Below, one piece after another: positions 52,864 to 61,215 of a stretch of 64,000 nucleotides of DNA. The stretch covers positions 124,001-188,000 of the forward strand of contig JAVJVK010000004.1 in NCBI GenBank assembly GCA_040221175.1. The letters run 5' to 3'. The first letter of the stretch is position 1, and each line of letters opens with the position of its first letter. The position numbers and the translations under genes are program-made. The stretch comes from Phycisphaerales bacterium. GTDB taxonomy: Bacteria; Planctomycetota; Phycisphaerae; Phycisphaerales; UBA1924. Below the pieces are notes generated by a model. It had not been told where the DNA came from and made no database searches. It was given only the letters and a program-made list of their open reading frames with translations.

Positions 52864-53910
52864 GTGCGACTGATCCTCCCCAATCCACGCGGCTTCTGCG
52901 CCGGGGTCAGCATGGCCATCGACGTCGTGAACCAGGTGCTGGACCTGTGTCCGGGCGAGCCGGTGTACGTCTACCACGACATCGTGCACAACACCCACGT
53001 GGTGGAGCGCTTCAAGGCTCGCGGCGTTCGCTTCGTCGAGGACGTGTCGCAGGTGCCCGAGGAGTCCATCGTCGTCTTCAGCGCCCATGGCATTCCGCCT
53101 GCGGTCCGACGGCAAGCCCAGGCCCGGCAACTACGGATCATTGACGCAACGTGCCCGCTGGTGACCAAGGTGCACAACGAGGCGATCCGGTACGCCCGCC
53201 TTGGCTATCAGATCCTGCTCGTAGGCCACCGCAACCATCAGGAGATCATCGGCACGAGCGGGGAAGCGCCCGAAGCCACGCAGGTGGTCGAGAGCCCTGC
53301 AGACATCCCTCACCTGCAGATCGATGACCCGACCAAATTGGTCTATCTGACGCAGACGACGCTGAGTACGGACGATGCGGGCATCATCATCAATGCGCTG
53401 AAGGAAGCATTCCCGCATATCAAGGCCCCTCCGAGCGAGGACATCTGCTACGCGACCACAAACCGCCAGCACGCCGTACGAACGCTCGCGCCGATGTGCG
53501 ACCTGACGCTGGTGGTTGGCTCAACGCACAGCAGCAACAGCAAGCGGCTGGCGGAGATCAGCGATCATGCGGGCACGCCCGGCCGGCTGATCGACGACGC
53601 AAGCGAAATTGACCTTGCGTGGTTCCCGGATCCGTCGGCCACCGTGCTGGTCACCGCGGGGGCCAGTGCGCCCGAAGATCTGGTCGCGGGCGTCTGCCAG
53701 ATGCTGCTGGAACGCTTCGACGGCGACATCCGGACGTGCGACGTCTTCGAAGAGGACGTGTATTTCGCGCCTCCGGCCGGCCTGAAGCACATGATGCGAG
53801 AGCAGGGGATCGACCCAAAGAGTCGCGCCATCCGAGTCCGAACGCCCGAGGTGACGGCGTCGGCGTATGGGGCGACCGCGTTGACCATCAATGCCACCGG
53901 CGCCGGTTGA
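52864..53910 (+). CDS. ispH: 4-hydroxy-3-methylbut-2-enyl diphosphate reductase
   Basis: A 348-residue [4Fe-4S] enzyme. The three cluster cysteines lie in PRGFCAGVSMAI, DATCPLVTKVH and EDICYATTNRQ, and the substrate motif VGSTHSSNSKRL is intact. IspH makes isopentenyl and dimethylallyl diphosphate in the last step of the MEP pathway. I take the GTG at 52864 as the start because the homology begins at once (VRLILPNPRGFC). An in-frame ATG at 52825 would add 13 residues. It is divergent from hpnC, so isoprenoid precursors and squalene are made by neighbouring genes. Confidence 0.96.
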   Translation: MRLILPNPRGFCAGVSMAIDVVNQVLDLCPGEPVYVYHDIVHNTHVVERFKARGVRFVEDVSQVPEESIVVFSAHGIPPAVRRQAQARQLRIIDATCPLVTKVHNEAIRYARLGYQILLVGHRNHQEIIGTSGEAPEATQVVESPADIPHLQIDDPTKLVYLTQTTLSTDDAGIIINALKEAFPHIKAPPSEDICYATTNRQHAVRTLAPMCDLTLVVGSTHSSNSKRLAEISDHAGTPGRLIDDASEIDLAWFPDPSATVLVTAGASAPEDLVAGVCQMLLERFDGDIRTCDVFEEDVYFAPPAGLKHMMREQGIDPKSRAIRVRTPEVTASAYGATALTINATGAG

Positions 53911-53938
53911 TGCGGCGTCTTCGCTGACGAGTGGTGCG

Positions 53939-54259
53939 TTATGCCTCGGTCTTTGGTGGCGCCGCCTGATCTCGGCCCTCGGCCTGATCGGCGATGGCCT
54001 TGAGCGCCCGTCCATTCATGAGTGGAATGCTGGTGCGGCCCGTGGTCAGGACGACGCGGACGTAGGGCTTACACATGCCGCAGCCCGTGCAGCAGCCGGT
54101 GCGTTCGCTCAGTTCTTCCTGGGTCAGGCCTTCTTCGCGGGCCATGCGTAGGAGCTTGTCGAACGGCTGATCGAAGCAGACGCACCGCTCGACTCTGACG
54201 CGCGAGGTGGGCGCGTCCAAGTCCGCAATCGTGGGTTGTCTTCCGTTGACTGGCGCCAT
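53939..54259 (-). CDS. Bfd-like [2Fe-2S] protein
   Basis: A 106-residue protein with four cysteines arranged as CVC ... TGCCTGCGMC (one extra Cys in the second cluster), the pattern of BFD-like [2Fe-2S] domains, preceded by RVERCVCFDQPFDKLL. In bacterioferritin-associated ferredoxin this domain passes electrons to release iron. Here it is a stand-alone protein of 106 residues with N- and C-terminal extensions. It follows the pseudopilin gene by 37 bases and may belong to the B12-riboswitch operon. It is convergent with ispH. Confidence 0.88.
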   Translation of the reverse strand: MAPVNGRQPTIADLDAPTSRVRVERCVCFDQPFDKLLRMAREEGLTQEELSERTGCCTGCGMCKPYVRVVLTTGRTSIPLMNGRALKAIADQAEGRDQAAPPKTEA

Positions 54260-54296
54260 GCGTTAGCCACACTATCGGCACTCGATGAACGATTTC

Positions 54297-55115
54297 TCAG
54301 CGCCACGACCGCCAATCGGGTATATAGCGAGGATCATTGTGGACCCCCACGGACCCGATGCCCTGCCCCGGCTGCGTGAGCCAATCCGCCGTGGCCCGAT
54401 AGGCTCTCGAACTGCCATCGGCATGCACCGCAAGGCATGAAGCGCCCGCACCCAGGCCGCCATGGCGGAAGCACGTAGTGGGATACTCGTTGTCCCGCCA
54501 ACGCCCGGCGCCGACGTAGAGCATGGGCGGATCGAGCAGCGCATTGCTCGTGGGCATCGCATGGGCGCCCCGGCTCATGAGCGTGTCCGCAAAGACCATC
54601 AGGTTCGATGGCTGGGCGATGGTGCTCAGCCGCTGATGCGGCCGGTGCTTGATGCCACGCGACCAGCCGGGCGTGTAGGCCGGGCTCAGAAAGTAGCCGT
54701 TGTAGCCGTAGGTGCTGTTAGGCGCTCTGGTCGCGCCCTGGTGCTCGTAGGTGCCCGGGCGCTGCGCCGGGCAGGCGTAGACGCCCACCTCACCGAGCCC
54801 GGCGTCGAGATAGGGCGAGAGCAGCCCGCGGCCATGATCGAGCGTTCCGCTCTGCGACCCGTCGGCGCCCCACCAGAAGATGTTGTCGCCCCCGCCGGTG
54901 TCGCGGTGGTCGGTGTAGGCAAGGGGCATGGCCACGCCCTGGTAGTCGCCGGCATACATGGCCCATCCGATGCCAAGTTGCCGCAGGTTGCTGGCGCACG
55001 CAGCGCCCCTGGCGGCATCTCGCGCGCCCGAGAGCGCCGGCAGCAGCACGCCGACGAGCGTGCCCACGATGGCGGTCACCACCAGAACCTCGATAAGCGT
55101 GAAGGCGCGTCGCAT
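54297..55115 (-). CDS. pseudopilin with prepilin-type N-terminal domain
   Basis: A 272-residue protein beginning [18 protein letters not shown], a prepilin cleavage motif followed by its hydrophobic helix. [20 protein letters not shown] matches pseudopilin linkers of Planctomycetes. The C-terminal part contains [22 protein letters not shown], a variant of the H-x9-DG motif. Its ATG overlaps the stop of the beta-propeller gene by one base (TGATG). It is the third gene after the cobalamin riboswitch. Confidence 0.9.
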   Translation of the reverse strand: MRRAFTLIEVLVVTAIVGTLVGVLLPALSGARDAARGAACASNLRQLGIGWAMYAGDYQGVAMPLAYTDHRDTGGGDNIFWWGADGSQSGTLDHGRGLLSPYLDAGLGEVGVYACPAQRPGTYEHQGATRAPNSTYGYNGYFLSPAYTPGWSRGIKHRPHQRLSTIAQPSNLMVFADTLMSRGAHAMPTSNALLDPPMLYVGAGRWRDNEYPTTCFRHGGLGAGASCLAVHADGSSRAYRATADWLTQPGQGIGSVGVHNDPRYIPDWRSWR

Positions 55116-56542
55116 CAGCACCCCGCGTCGAAGGCGTTCTGGAAGCACAGGAAGTCGAAGAGCGTCAGCGAACCGTCGCCATCGCAATCGGCGGCGAGAT
55201 CACCCGCGTCGAAGGCATTCTGGAACCCGAGGAAGTCGAAGATGGTCAAGGCGCCATCGCGATCGAAGTCGGCATAGCACGCCCCGCCCAGTGCGAACGC
55301 GGCCACGTGGTCGCTCCAGGCGCTGACGGCAACGCCCTGCGCAATGGCGGGCGATCCGCCGCCCAGGTCGCTCGCGCCAATGACCAGTTCCGGTCCGCGA
55401 GGGTCTGCATCGAGATCCAGCAGCGCAAGGCCGCCCGCGGGCGAGCCGACGAGTATCGCGAAGCCATCGGGCGTTTCGAGCACCGCGGGCTGGTGGTCCC
55501 AGCCGCCCAGGGCGAGGTACTCGCCCGGATCGATGAACCCGTCGCCGTTCAGGTCTTCCCACGTGGCGCTGGCGAGATCCCAGAGCCGCTGGGCCGAGGT
55601 GCCCAGATCCTCATAGACCTGCACGGTGGGCAGCGATCCAAAACCCGCCAGCCCGGCCGAGAGCACGATACGACCATCGCCCAGGGGAACGGGCATCGCG
55701 TCGGTGCGCTCGGTGGGGACGGACCATTGCTCGCCGCCGGTGGCCGCATCGAGTTTGACCATGGCGCTGTTGTCGCGGCCGCCGCTGAACGCATAGCTGG
55801 CGGCGTAGACCGCGCCGTCGTGGTAGACCGTGCCCCCGAAGAAGCCCAGGGGCGTGGGCGTCGTCCAGAGTTCGCCCGCGGCATCGAACGCCCTGATGGC
55901 GCCATCGGTCAGCGCGACGAAGCTGCGCAGGCCGTACAACGCCGGCGAGGCGCCCGAGGCCGAACCGATGGAGGGCTCCAGCAGGATCTCGCCGGTGTCA
56001 AGGTCGAGCGTGACCAGCCGGGCCGCACCGCCGAACGGGTCGTACGTGGTCAGGCGGACCACGCCCGTACGTTCCTCGACGGCCGGGGACGCGTTGACCA
56101 CGCTCTGGCCCAGCGACGTGCGCCAAGCCTCGGCTCCACTGGAAAGATCGAGCGCGACGGCCACCGAGCGCGTCGCGACGATTACCAGGCCGCTCTCGCT
56201 GATCGCCGGGCTCGACCATGACGAGAACACGGGCGAGACGATGGGCGATCGCCACAGCTCATCACCGGTGGCCGCGTCGAGCCCCACGGCGTGCGCACTG
56301 CCGGCGATGTCGCCCAGCACCACGACGACACCGTTGGAAGAGATCACCGGCGTCGCCTGCGCGAAGGGCTCGAACAGGCCCTGGGCGTCGTACACCCAGC
56401 GTGGGTCGGCCAGGTCGGGCATCGCAGATTGGACGGCCGACACGCGGGCGGGCGTGCGGCCGGCATGGGTCCAGGCGTCTGTCCAGGCGTCCTGGGCAAG
56501 CGTGCTGCCGGCAACAACAAGAAGAGTAATCGCGCTGCGCAC
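55115..56542 (-). CDS. secreted PQQ-like beta-propeller protein with GC-type dockerin
   Basis: A 475-residue exported protein that starts at a GTG directly after the TAA of the preceding gene. The signal peptide is short ([17 protein letters not shown]). The body has PQQ-type propeller repeats: [65 protein letters not shown]. The C-terminal dockerin pair ([36 protein letters not shown]) ends in Gly-Cys, with extra cysteines in the second repeat. A propeller in a B12-controlled operon recalls BtuG, the B12-binding propeller lipoprotein of Bacteroides, but homology to it is not shown here. Confidence 0.9.
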   Translation of the reverse strand: MRSAITLLVVAGSTLAQDAWTDAWTHAGRTPARVSAVQSAMPDLADPRWVYDAQGLFEPFAQATPVISSNGVVVVLGDIAGSAHAVGLDAATGDELWRSPIVSPVFSSWSSPAISESGLVIVATRSVAVALDLSSGAEAWRTSLGQSVVNASPAVEERTGVVRLTTYDPFGGAARLVTLDLDTGEILLEPSIGSASGASPALYGLRSFVALTDGAIRAFDAAGELWTTPTPLGFFGGTVYHDGAVYAASYAFSGGRDNSAMVKLDAATGGEQWSVPTERTDAMPVPLGDGRIVLSAGLAGFGSLPTVQVYEDLGTSAQRLWDLASATWEDLNGDGFIDPGEYLALGGWDHQPAVLETPDGFAILVGSPAGGLALLDLDADPRGPELVIGASDLGGGSPAIAQGVAVSAWSDHVAAFALGGACYADFDRDGALTIFDFLGFQNAFDAGDLAADCDGDGSLTLFDFLCFQNAFDAGC

Positions 56543-57433
56543 TTAGCACCCCCCCGCGAACGCGTTGGTGAAGCACAGGAAGTCGAAGATGTCCAGGCGT
56601 CCATTGGCGTCGCAGTCGGCCCGGCCATCCCCATCGTTGAACAGGTTCTGGAACTCGAGGAAGTCGAAGACCTCGAGCACGCCGTTGCCATCGATGTCGG
56701 CGGCGCAGGCGGCCCGCACGACCGACACCGCGTCGATGTCGGGCGTCGCACCGTCGCCGGCGGTGATGCGGACGAAGTTGACCTCGAACAGGCCCGCATC
56801 GGCGATGTCGATGCCTACGCCGCCGCCCGAGCCGTCGTACGCGGCCAGCAGTTCATCCCAGTCCATGCCGTCGGGGTCGATCGCCGGATCGACGGGCAGG
56901 CGGAAGTCGCTGGGCTCATCGCCGCGCACTTCGGTGAAGGGCGTCGCCAGATCGAGGTAGCCCAGCGTTGGGAAGTGGCTTTCGGCCATGGGCGGCACGG
57001 GGAAGAACTCGACGCCGTCCTGGGAGACCTCGATCGCCCCGCCGTCGAAGAACGTGCCGCCAACCACGCCCGCGGGGAAGGCCGCGTCGATGTAGCCGCC
57101 GTTGTGAAAGACGATCAGGTCGACGCCGAAGGGGTTGGTGGCCGCGTCGATGGCCGGCGTGCCCAGGCGCAGCGTCAGGCTGCCGCCCGCGCCGATGGTG
57201 ACGACCTCTGACCCAAGGAACGGCGGGTTGAAGGGCGTGACCACGCCGGGGAACGAGCCCACGCCGGTGTAGCGGGCCGGCTCGCCCAATGCGCTTGCGG
57301 GATCATCGAAGCCCGCGGGCACGTCGACGCCCGGCGCGTACTGGACGACCTCGGCCGCGAAGGGATCGAGCAGGCCCTGGGCGCTGGCGATGGCGGAAAC
57401 AGACGACACAACGACAACAGCAATGGTGCGCAT
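56543..57433 (-). CDS. secreted surface protein with GC-type dockerin, first gene after a cobalamin riboswitch
   Basis: A 296-residue exported protein (signal peptide ends AIASAQ). The body has VQYAPGVDVPAGFDDPASAL, LGSEVVTIGAGGSLTLRLG, DLIVFHNGGYIDAAF and AIEVSQDGVEFFPVPP. This resembles 'cell surface protein' families (GxGGSITL...DFIVFEN...EVSxDGxxF) that I recall near cobalamin transporters in Bacteroidetes. The dockerin pair (CAADIDGNGVLEVFDFLEF, ADCDANGRLDIFDFLCF) ends in Gly-Cys. AAGGAG precedes the ATG at 57433. The B12 riboswitch upstream points to a role in cobalamin capture or in a process B12 represses. Confidence 0.88.
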   Translation of the reverse strand: MRTIAVVVVSSVSAIASAQGLLDPFAAEVVQYAPGVDVPAGFDDPASALGEPARYTGVGSFPGVVTPFNPPFLGSEVVTIGAGGSLTLRLGTPAIDAATNPFGVDLIVFHNGGYIDAAFPAGVVGGTFFDGGAIEVSQDGVEFFPVPPMAESHFPTLGYLDLATPFTEVRGDEPSDFRLPVDPAIDPDGMDWDELLAAYDGSGGGVGIDIADAGLFEVNFVRITAGDGATPDIDAVSVVRAACAADIDGNGVLEVFDFLEFQNLFNDGDGRADCDANGRLDIFDFLCFTNAFAGGC

Positions 57434-57435
57434 CG

Positions 57436-57471
57436 CGCACTCCTTCCGTGCCGGCTCTTCACCGGCGTGCG
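57436..57471 (-). promoter_or_regulatory. hairpin that can mask the ribosome binding site of the riboswitch-controlled gene
   Basis: On the minus strand CGCAC...GTGCG and GCCGG...CCGGC nest into one hairpin whose lower part encloses the AAGGAG just before the ATG at 57433. This could be the expression platform of the upstream aptamer, acting on translation, although about 170 bases separate them. Confidence 0.45.
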
Positions 57472-57639
57472 TCCCGATTCGCGCGGGACGGCCCCGGACC
57501 CGTGCACGCGCTGCCATCACGGCACAACGCGGGCGGTCCATCCGTCGCTTCTCGCTTGGGTTCACCTGGCACGGCAGCGCGCACGCCCGGGGCACACGAA
57601 CTCGCACCGCGCCACCCCGTACGCGAGGGCGACAACGCA

Positions 57640-57835
57640 GGCTCGTGGCAGGTCTTCCGGCTCCGGGCCCGATCCTCGGCTGCCTTCCCGCGAGGGAGTC
57701 AGAACTCCCCGCAGTGGCGTGCTCCCCGGCTCGATTCGACGAACAAATCAGTCTGGGGGCCGAGGTCGGAAGCTGCCCGTTACGGCGGCGCGTCCGCGGT
57801 GGCTTCTCACCACGCTTCCCTCTTCGCTTCGGAAC
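57640..57835 (-). promoter_or_regulatory. cobalamin (B12) riboswitch
   Basis: The minus strand carries the aptamer elements in order: AGGGAAGCGTGGTGAGAAGC with CACCGCGG (family form GGGAA..GGTG..AA.CC), GCCACTG, CGGGAAGGC, and the B12-box end GAGCCGGAAGACCTGCC. Spacing and order fit an adenosylcobalamin-type aptamer of about 195 nt. It lies between a promoter (57873-57901) and a dockerin surface-protein gene. Riboswitches of this class switch genes off when cobalamin is plentiful. The exact ends are estimated. The remaining part of this 512-base gap is the leader between aptamer and start codon. Confidence 0.88.
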
Positions 57836-57872
57836 AGCCAGCGGCCAATCCCGAAGAACCATGAGCGCCTAG

Positions 57873-57901
57873 AGATTACCCCCAGCGGGCATGGGGATCA
57901 A
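57873..57901 (-). promoter_or_regulatory. promoter of the cobalamin-riboswitch transcript
   Basis: TTGATC and TAATCT are separated by 17 bases on the minus strand. Transcription would begin near 57866, about 30 bases before the aptamer. Confidence 0.55.
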
Positions 57902-57945
57902 GCCGGACATATACCCATACGCTTGCAGGCCGGGAGCAGTGCCGC

Positions 57946-58152
57946 ATGATCACGATCGGGCTCATCGTTTTTCTGTTCGGCCTGGCGATGTTCATCTTCA
58001 ATCGCGAGGTGCCCGAGCACCGGGCAGCCGGCCGCAAGGGATTGATGATCTTCCACACCTTCATCGGCCTGGCCAGCATCGCCGCAGCCCTGGTGATCTT
58101 TTGGAACCGTTTCGGCGAGAATTTCATCGAAGGAACCAAGTGGTTCCACTAG
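57946..58152 (+). CDS. small two-helix membrane protein
   Basis: A 68-residue protein with two transmembrane helices (ITIGLIVFLFGLAMFIF and FHTFIGLASIAAALVIFW) joined by a charged turn (NREVPEHRAAGRKG). GGGAGC precedes the ATG at 57946. It is divergent from the riboswitch operon and convergent with hflX, whose stop is 12 bases away. Codon use and the membrane pattern support a real gene; the function is unknown. Confidence 0.75.
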   Translation: MITIGLIVFLFGLAMFIFNREVPEHRAAGRKGLMIFHTFIGLASIAAALVIFWNRFGENFIEGTKWFH

Positions 58153-58163
58153 CGCAAGCCTGG

Positions 58164-59582
58164 CTAGAGCCCCTTCCACCCCGCGCGCTGCGCCTCCCCC
58201 CGGCCGGGCGTCTGCACGCCCAGCGAGCGCAGTTGCCGCAGCAGGCGGTCGCTCATGTCGGCGGTGACGACCATGACGCCGTCCTCGTACTGGCGGTCGC
58301 GGACGGTCGCCTGGGTCTCGATGAGGTTGATGGCCTTGGGATTGCTCATGGGCACGCGCAGGGTCACGTCGCCCACATCGCCCTCGGCCAGGCGCCGGAT
58401 GCGTCGGGCGAGTTTATCCTGGCCCGGGCGCTCCTGATCGGTTCCGTCCGCGTTCCTGGTCGGCGGCAGCGAGCACAGCGCAATCGCGTCGGGCAATCGC
58501 TGCTGCCACACGAGCAGTTCGCGGTTGTCGCGCAGCCGGTCGATCTTGTTGAGCACGATGACGCGGGTGGGCGGCGACCACGCGCCCGCGTCCTCCATCT
58601 TCGCGGTCTCGGCGTCCAGATCGTCCAGCGTCTTCATCACGGTCTGGTATTGCAGCTCGCACGCGGGGTCGGAAACGTCCAGAACCACCAAGAGCACGTC
58701 GGCGTGTGTCGCTTCTTCCAGCGTTGCCCGGAACGACGCGATCAGCCGGTGCGGAAGATCGCGCACGAATCCGACCGTGTCGCTGAGCATGACCTCCAGC
58801 CCGCCGCCCAGGTCCCACGCGCGCGTGCGCGTCATGAGCGTCGCGAACACCCGATCGTCGGCGTAGGCGCCGCCCTCGGTCAGGGTGTTGAACAGCGTGC
58901 TCTTGCCCGCGTTGGTGTAGCCGACCAAGCCCACCGTGAACCGCTCGGCGTTGCGCTGGCGCACGGCCCGGCGCTTACGCCCCTGCACACGCTCCAGCTC
59001 GCGTTCGAGTTCTAATCTTCGCCGCTGGACCAGCCGGCGGTCGATCTCCAACTGCTGCTCGCCCGGCCCGCGCGTGCCCACGCCGCCGATGCCCCCACTG
59101 CCCACGATGCGCTCCAGGTGGTCCCACATCGCACGCAGGCGCGGGTACGTGTATTCGAGCTGGGCCAATTCGACCTGGAGCTTGGCCTCGTAGGTCGTCG
59201 CGCGGCTGGCGAAGATGTCCAGGATGAGCTCCGAGCGGTCCAGCACCTTGCGCTCGGTCACGCGCTCGATGGCCGAGATCTGGGCCGGGCTAAGGTCGTG
59301 GTCGAAGATGATGGTCGTCGCGCCCAGCGCCTCGCACAGGCCCTTGAGCTCGTCGACCTTGCCCTTGCCCATGTACGTGCCCGCCACGGGCCGCTGCAGC
59401 CGCTGCTCCAGTTCGCCCACCACCACCGCGCCGGCCTGCTCGGCCAGGGCCCGCAACTCGCCGAAGGGGTCGGCCGGGTCGTACGTCGAATCGGGCAGGC
59501 GCGCGGCGGCCAGCACGGCCCGCTCGCTGCGGACCTCGATCGAGGTTCGCTCTTTATTCGTTTTGCTGTATCCTGGCGGCAT
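58164..59582 (-). CDS. hflX: ribosome-associated GTPase HflX
   Basis: A 472-residue GTPase. The N-terminal HflX domain has TYMGKGKVDELKGL, the linker helix GTRGPGEQQLEIDRR, and the G domain VGLVGYTNAGKSTLFN (G1), SDTVGFVRDLP (G3) and LNKIDRL (G4). HflX binds the 50S subunit and splits stalled ribosomes, notably under heat stress. The start at 59582 gives 19 residues before SERAVLAAARLP, as in relatives; the frame is open further upstream. It is divergent from the S41 protease, and their start codons overlap in a CATG. Confidence 0.95.
   Translation of the reverse strand: MPPGYSKTNKERTSIEVRSERAVLAAARLPDSTYDPADPFGELRALAEQAGAVVVGELEQRLQRPVAGTYMGKGKVDELKGLCEALGATTIIFDHDLSPAQISAIERVTERKVLDRSELILDIFASRATTYEAKLQVELAQLEYTYPRLRAMWDHLERIVGSGGIGGVGTRGPGEQQLEIDRRLVQRRRLELERELERVQGRKRRAVRQRNAERFTVGLVGYTNAGKSTLFNTLTEGGAYADDRVFATLMTRTRAWDLGGGLEVMLSDTVGFVRDLPHRLIASFRATLEEATHADVLLVVLDVSDPACELQYQTVMKTLDDLDAETAKMEDAGAWSPPTRVIVLNKIDRLRDNRELLVWQQRLPDAIALCSLPPTRNADGTDQERPGQDKLARRIRRLAEGDVGDVTLRVPMSNPKAINLIETQATVRDRQYEDGVMVVTADMSDRLLRQLRSLGVQTPGRGEAQRAGWKGL
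59569..59574 (+). promoter_or_regulatory. candidate -10 box for the S41 protease
   Basis: TATCCT ends 6 bases before the ATG at 59581 and no ribosome binding site intervenes, which suggests a leaderless transcript. The -35 region (TTCGCT, 17 bases upstream) is a poor match. Confidence 0.4.
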
Positions 59583-61185
59583 GCGGCTGCGGAATCCTAT
59601 AGACGACGGGCGTATCGTGGGACGCATGGAGTCTACGAGCGTCGTGAAAGCCAGGCCAAAGGATCGCAAGGCCGGCGGACCGTTCTGGGGGCCGGGCCGC
59701 TTCCTGCTGGTCATCGCCCTGCTGGTCACCGTCTCGGCCTCGCTCCTGGTGCTGCGCGAGCGGCTGCTGGGGCTGGGCCGCTTCGCCCAGGCGGCGGCGG
59801 TGCTCCAGATCATCCAGGACAACTACGTCCGCCAGACCGACCCCGACGAGCTCAGCCGGGCGGCCATCAGCGGCATGCTGGGCAACCTGGGCGACCCCAA
59901 CAGCATCTACGTGCCCCCCGCCGTCGCCGAGCAGTTCAACCGCATGGTGATGGGCGCCGACTTCGTGGGCATCGGCGTGCAGGTGCAGCGGCGCGACGGC
60001 TTCGTGACCGTGACCACGCCCATGGCCGGCACGCCCGCGGCCCGGGCGGGCGTCCTGCCGGGCGACCGCATCGTCGCGGTCGATGGCGTCGACACCCGCG
60101 AGCTGGACACCGAGGAAGTCACCGCCCTGATTGCCGGGCCGCGGGGCGAGGCGGTCACGCTCACGGTCCTGCGCGGCGAGGACGGCCAGGACGAAGAGAT
60201 CGACCTGGAGATCATCCGCGGCGACATCCGGGCCGAGTCGGTCAAGGGCCTGCGCCGGCTCGATACCGAGGGCGCGTGGTATCACGTGCTCGATTATGAG
60301 CGCGGCATCGGCTACGTCCGCATCACCCAGTTCGTCGGCGGCACGGCCGAGGCGACGTACGCCGCGATCGAACGGGCCCGGGCTCAACTGGCCGAGCCGG
60401 GCAGCGAACTGAACGCGCTCATCCTCGACCTGCGCTCCAACCCCGGCGGGGTCATCGGCGAGGCGGTGGGCGTGGCCGACCTATTCATCCCCGGCGGGCC
60501 GGTCGTGCGGACGGAGAACCGCGCGGGCGAGTCGGTGACGCTCAGCGCGGCGCCGGGCGTGGCGTTCGAGGGGCCCATCGTGGTGATGATCGATGGCGTT
60601 AGCGCCTCGGGCTCGGAGATCGTGGCGGGGGCGATGGCCGAGCGCCTGGAAGACGCCAAGGTCCTGGGCACGCGCAGCTTCGGCAAGGCCAGCGTGCAGA
60701 CGGTCTACGGCCTGCCCGACGGCGGCACGCTCAAGCTCACCGAGGCCCACTACCTGCTGCCCAGCGGCCGCAACCTGCAGCGTGTGGCCGGCTCGGCCGA
60801 GTGGGGCGTGGACCCCAGCGATGGCATGCACGTGGCGCTCGAAGCCGGCGACGACCTGCGCCTGGCCGAGCTCTTCGCGCAGCTGGACGCGGTGGGCGCC
60901 CAGGGCAACGGCGGCATCGAGGAAGACGCGTGGGACTCGGCCGAGGCGCTGCTGGAGGCCATCGGCGACCCGCAGCTCTCGGCGGCCCACGAGGCGCTCG
61001 CGGGGAAGCTGGCAACGGGCGACTGGCCGCGCGTGGGCGGCGACCCGATCACCGGCGAGCGGGCCCTGCGCCTCGAGCAGCTCGAGCGCACGCTGGAGCG
61101 CATGGCCAGCGAGCGCCAGCGCATGCTCGAGGAGATCGATCGGCTGCGACGCGAGACCAGCGACGACGAGCTGAGCGAGCGATGA
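59581..61185 (+). CDS. C-terminal processing (S41) peptidase
   Basis: A 534-residue protease. One transmembrane helix lies near residues 42-62. A PDZ domain follows (GADFVGIGVQVQRRDGFVTV, GVLPGDRIVAVDGVD). The catalytic domain has LILDLRSNPGGVI, the serine motif IDGVSASGSEIVAGA and the lysine motif TRSFGKASVQTVYGLPDGG. A helical C-terminus (ALRLEQLERTLERMASERQR) may form a coiled coil. This is the CtpA/Prc-type tail-specific protease of the cell envelope. A start at 59581 is favoured by a -10 box close by; Met at 59626 is an alternative. tsaD follows 30 bases on. Confidence 0.95.
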   Translation: MRLRNPIDDGRIVGRMESTSVVKARPKDRKAGGPFWGPGRFLLVIALLVTVSASLLVLRERLLGLGRFAQAAAVLQIIQDNYVRQTDPDELSRAAISGMLGNLGDPNSIYVPPAVAEQFNRMVMGADFVGIGVQVQRRDGFVTVTTPMAGTPAARAGVLPGDRIVAVDGVDTRELDTEEVTALIAGPRGEAVTLTVLRGEDGQDEEIDLEIIRGDIRAESVKGLRRLDTEGAWYHVLDYERGIGYVRITQFVGGTAEATYAAIERARAQLAEPGSELNALILDLRSNPGGVIGEAVGVADLFIPGGPVVRTENRAGESVTLSAAPGVAFEGPIVVMIDGVSASGSEIVAGAMAERLEDAKVLGTRSFGKASVQTVYGLPDGGTLKLTEAHYLLPSGRNLQRVAGSAEWGVDPSDGMHVALEAGDDLRLAELFAQLDAVGAQGNGGIEEDAWDSAEALLEAIGDPQLSAAHEALAGKLATGDWPRVGGDPITGERALRLEQLERTLERMASERQRMLEEIDRLRRETSDDELSER

Positions 61186-61215
61186 TCGCGGGCTGCTGAT
61201 GCGCGAGCCACGGCT

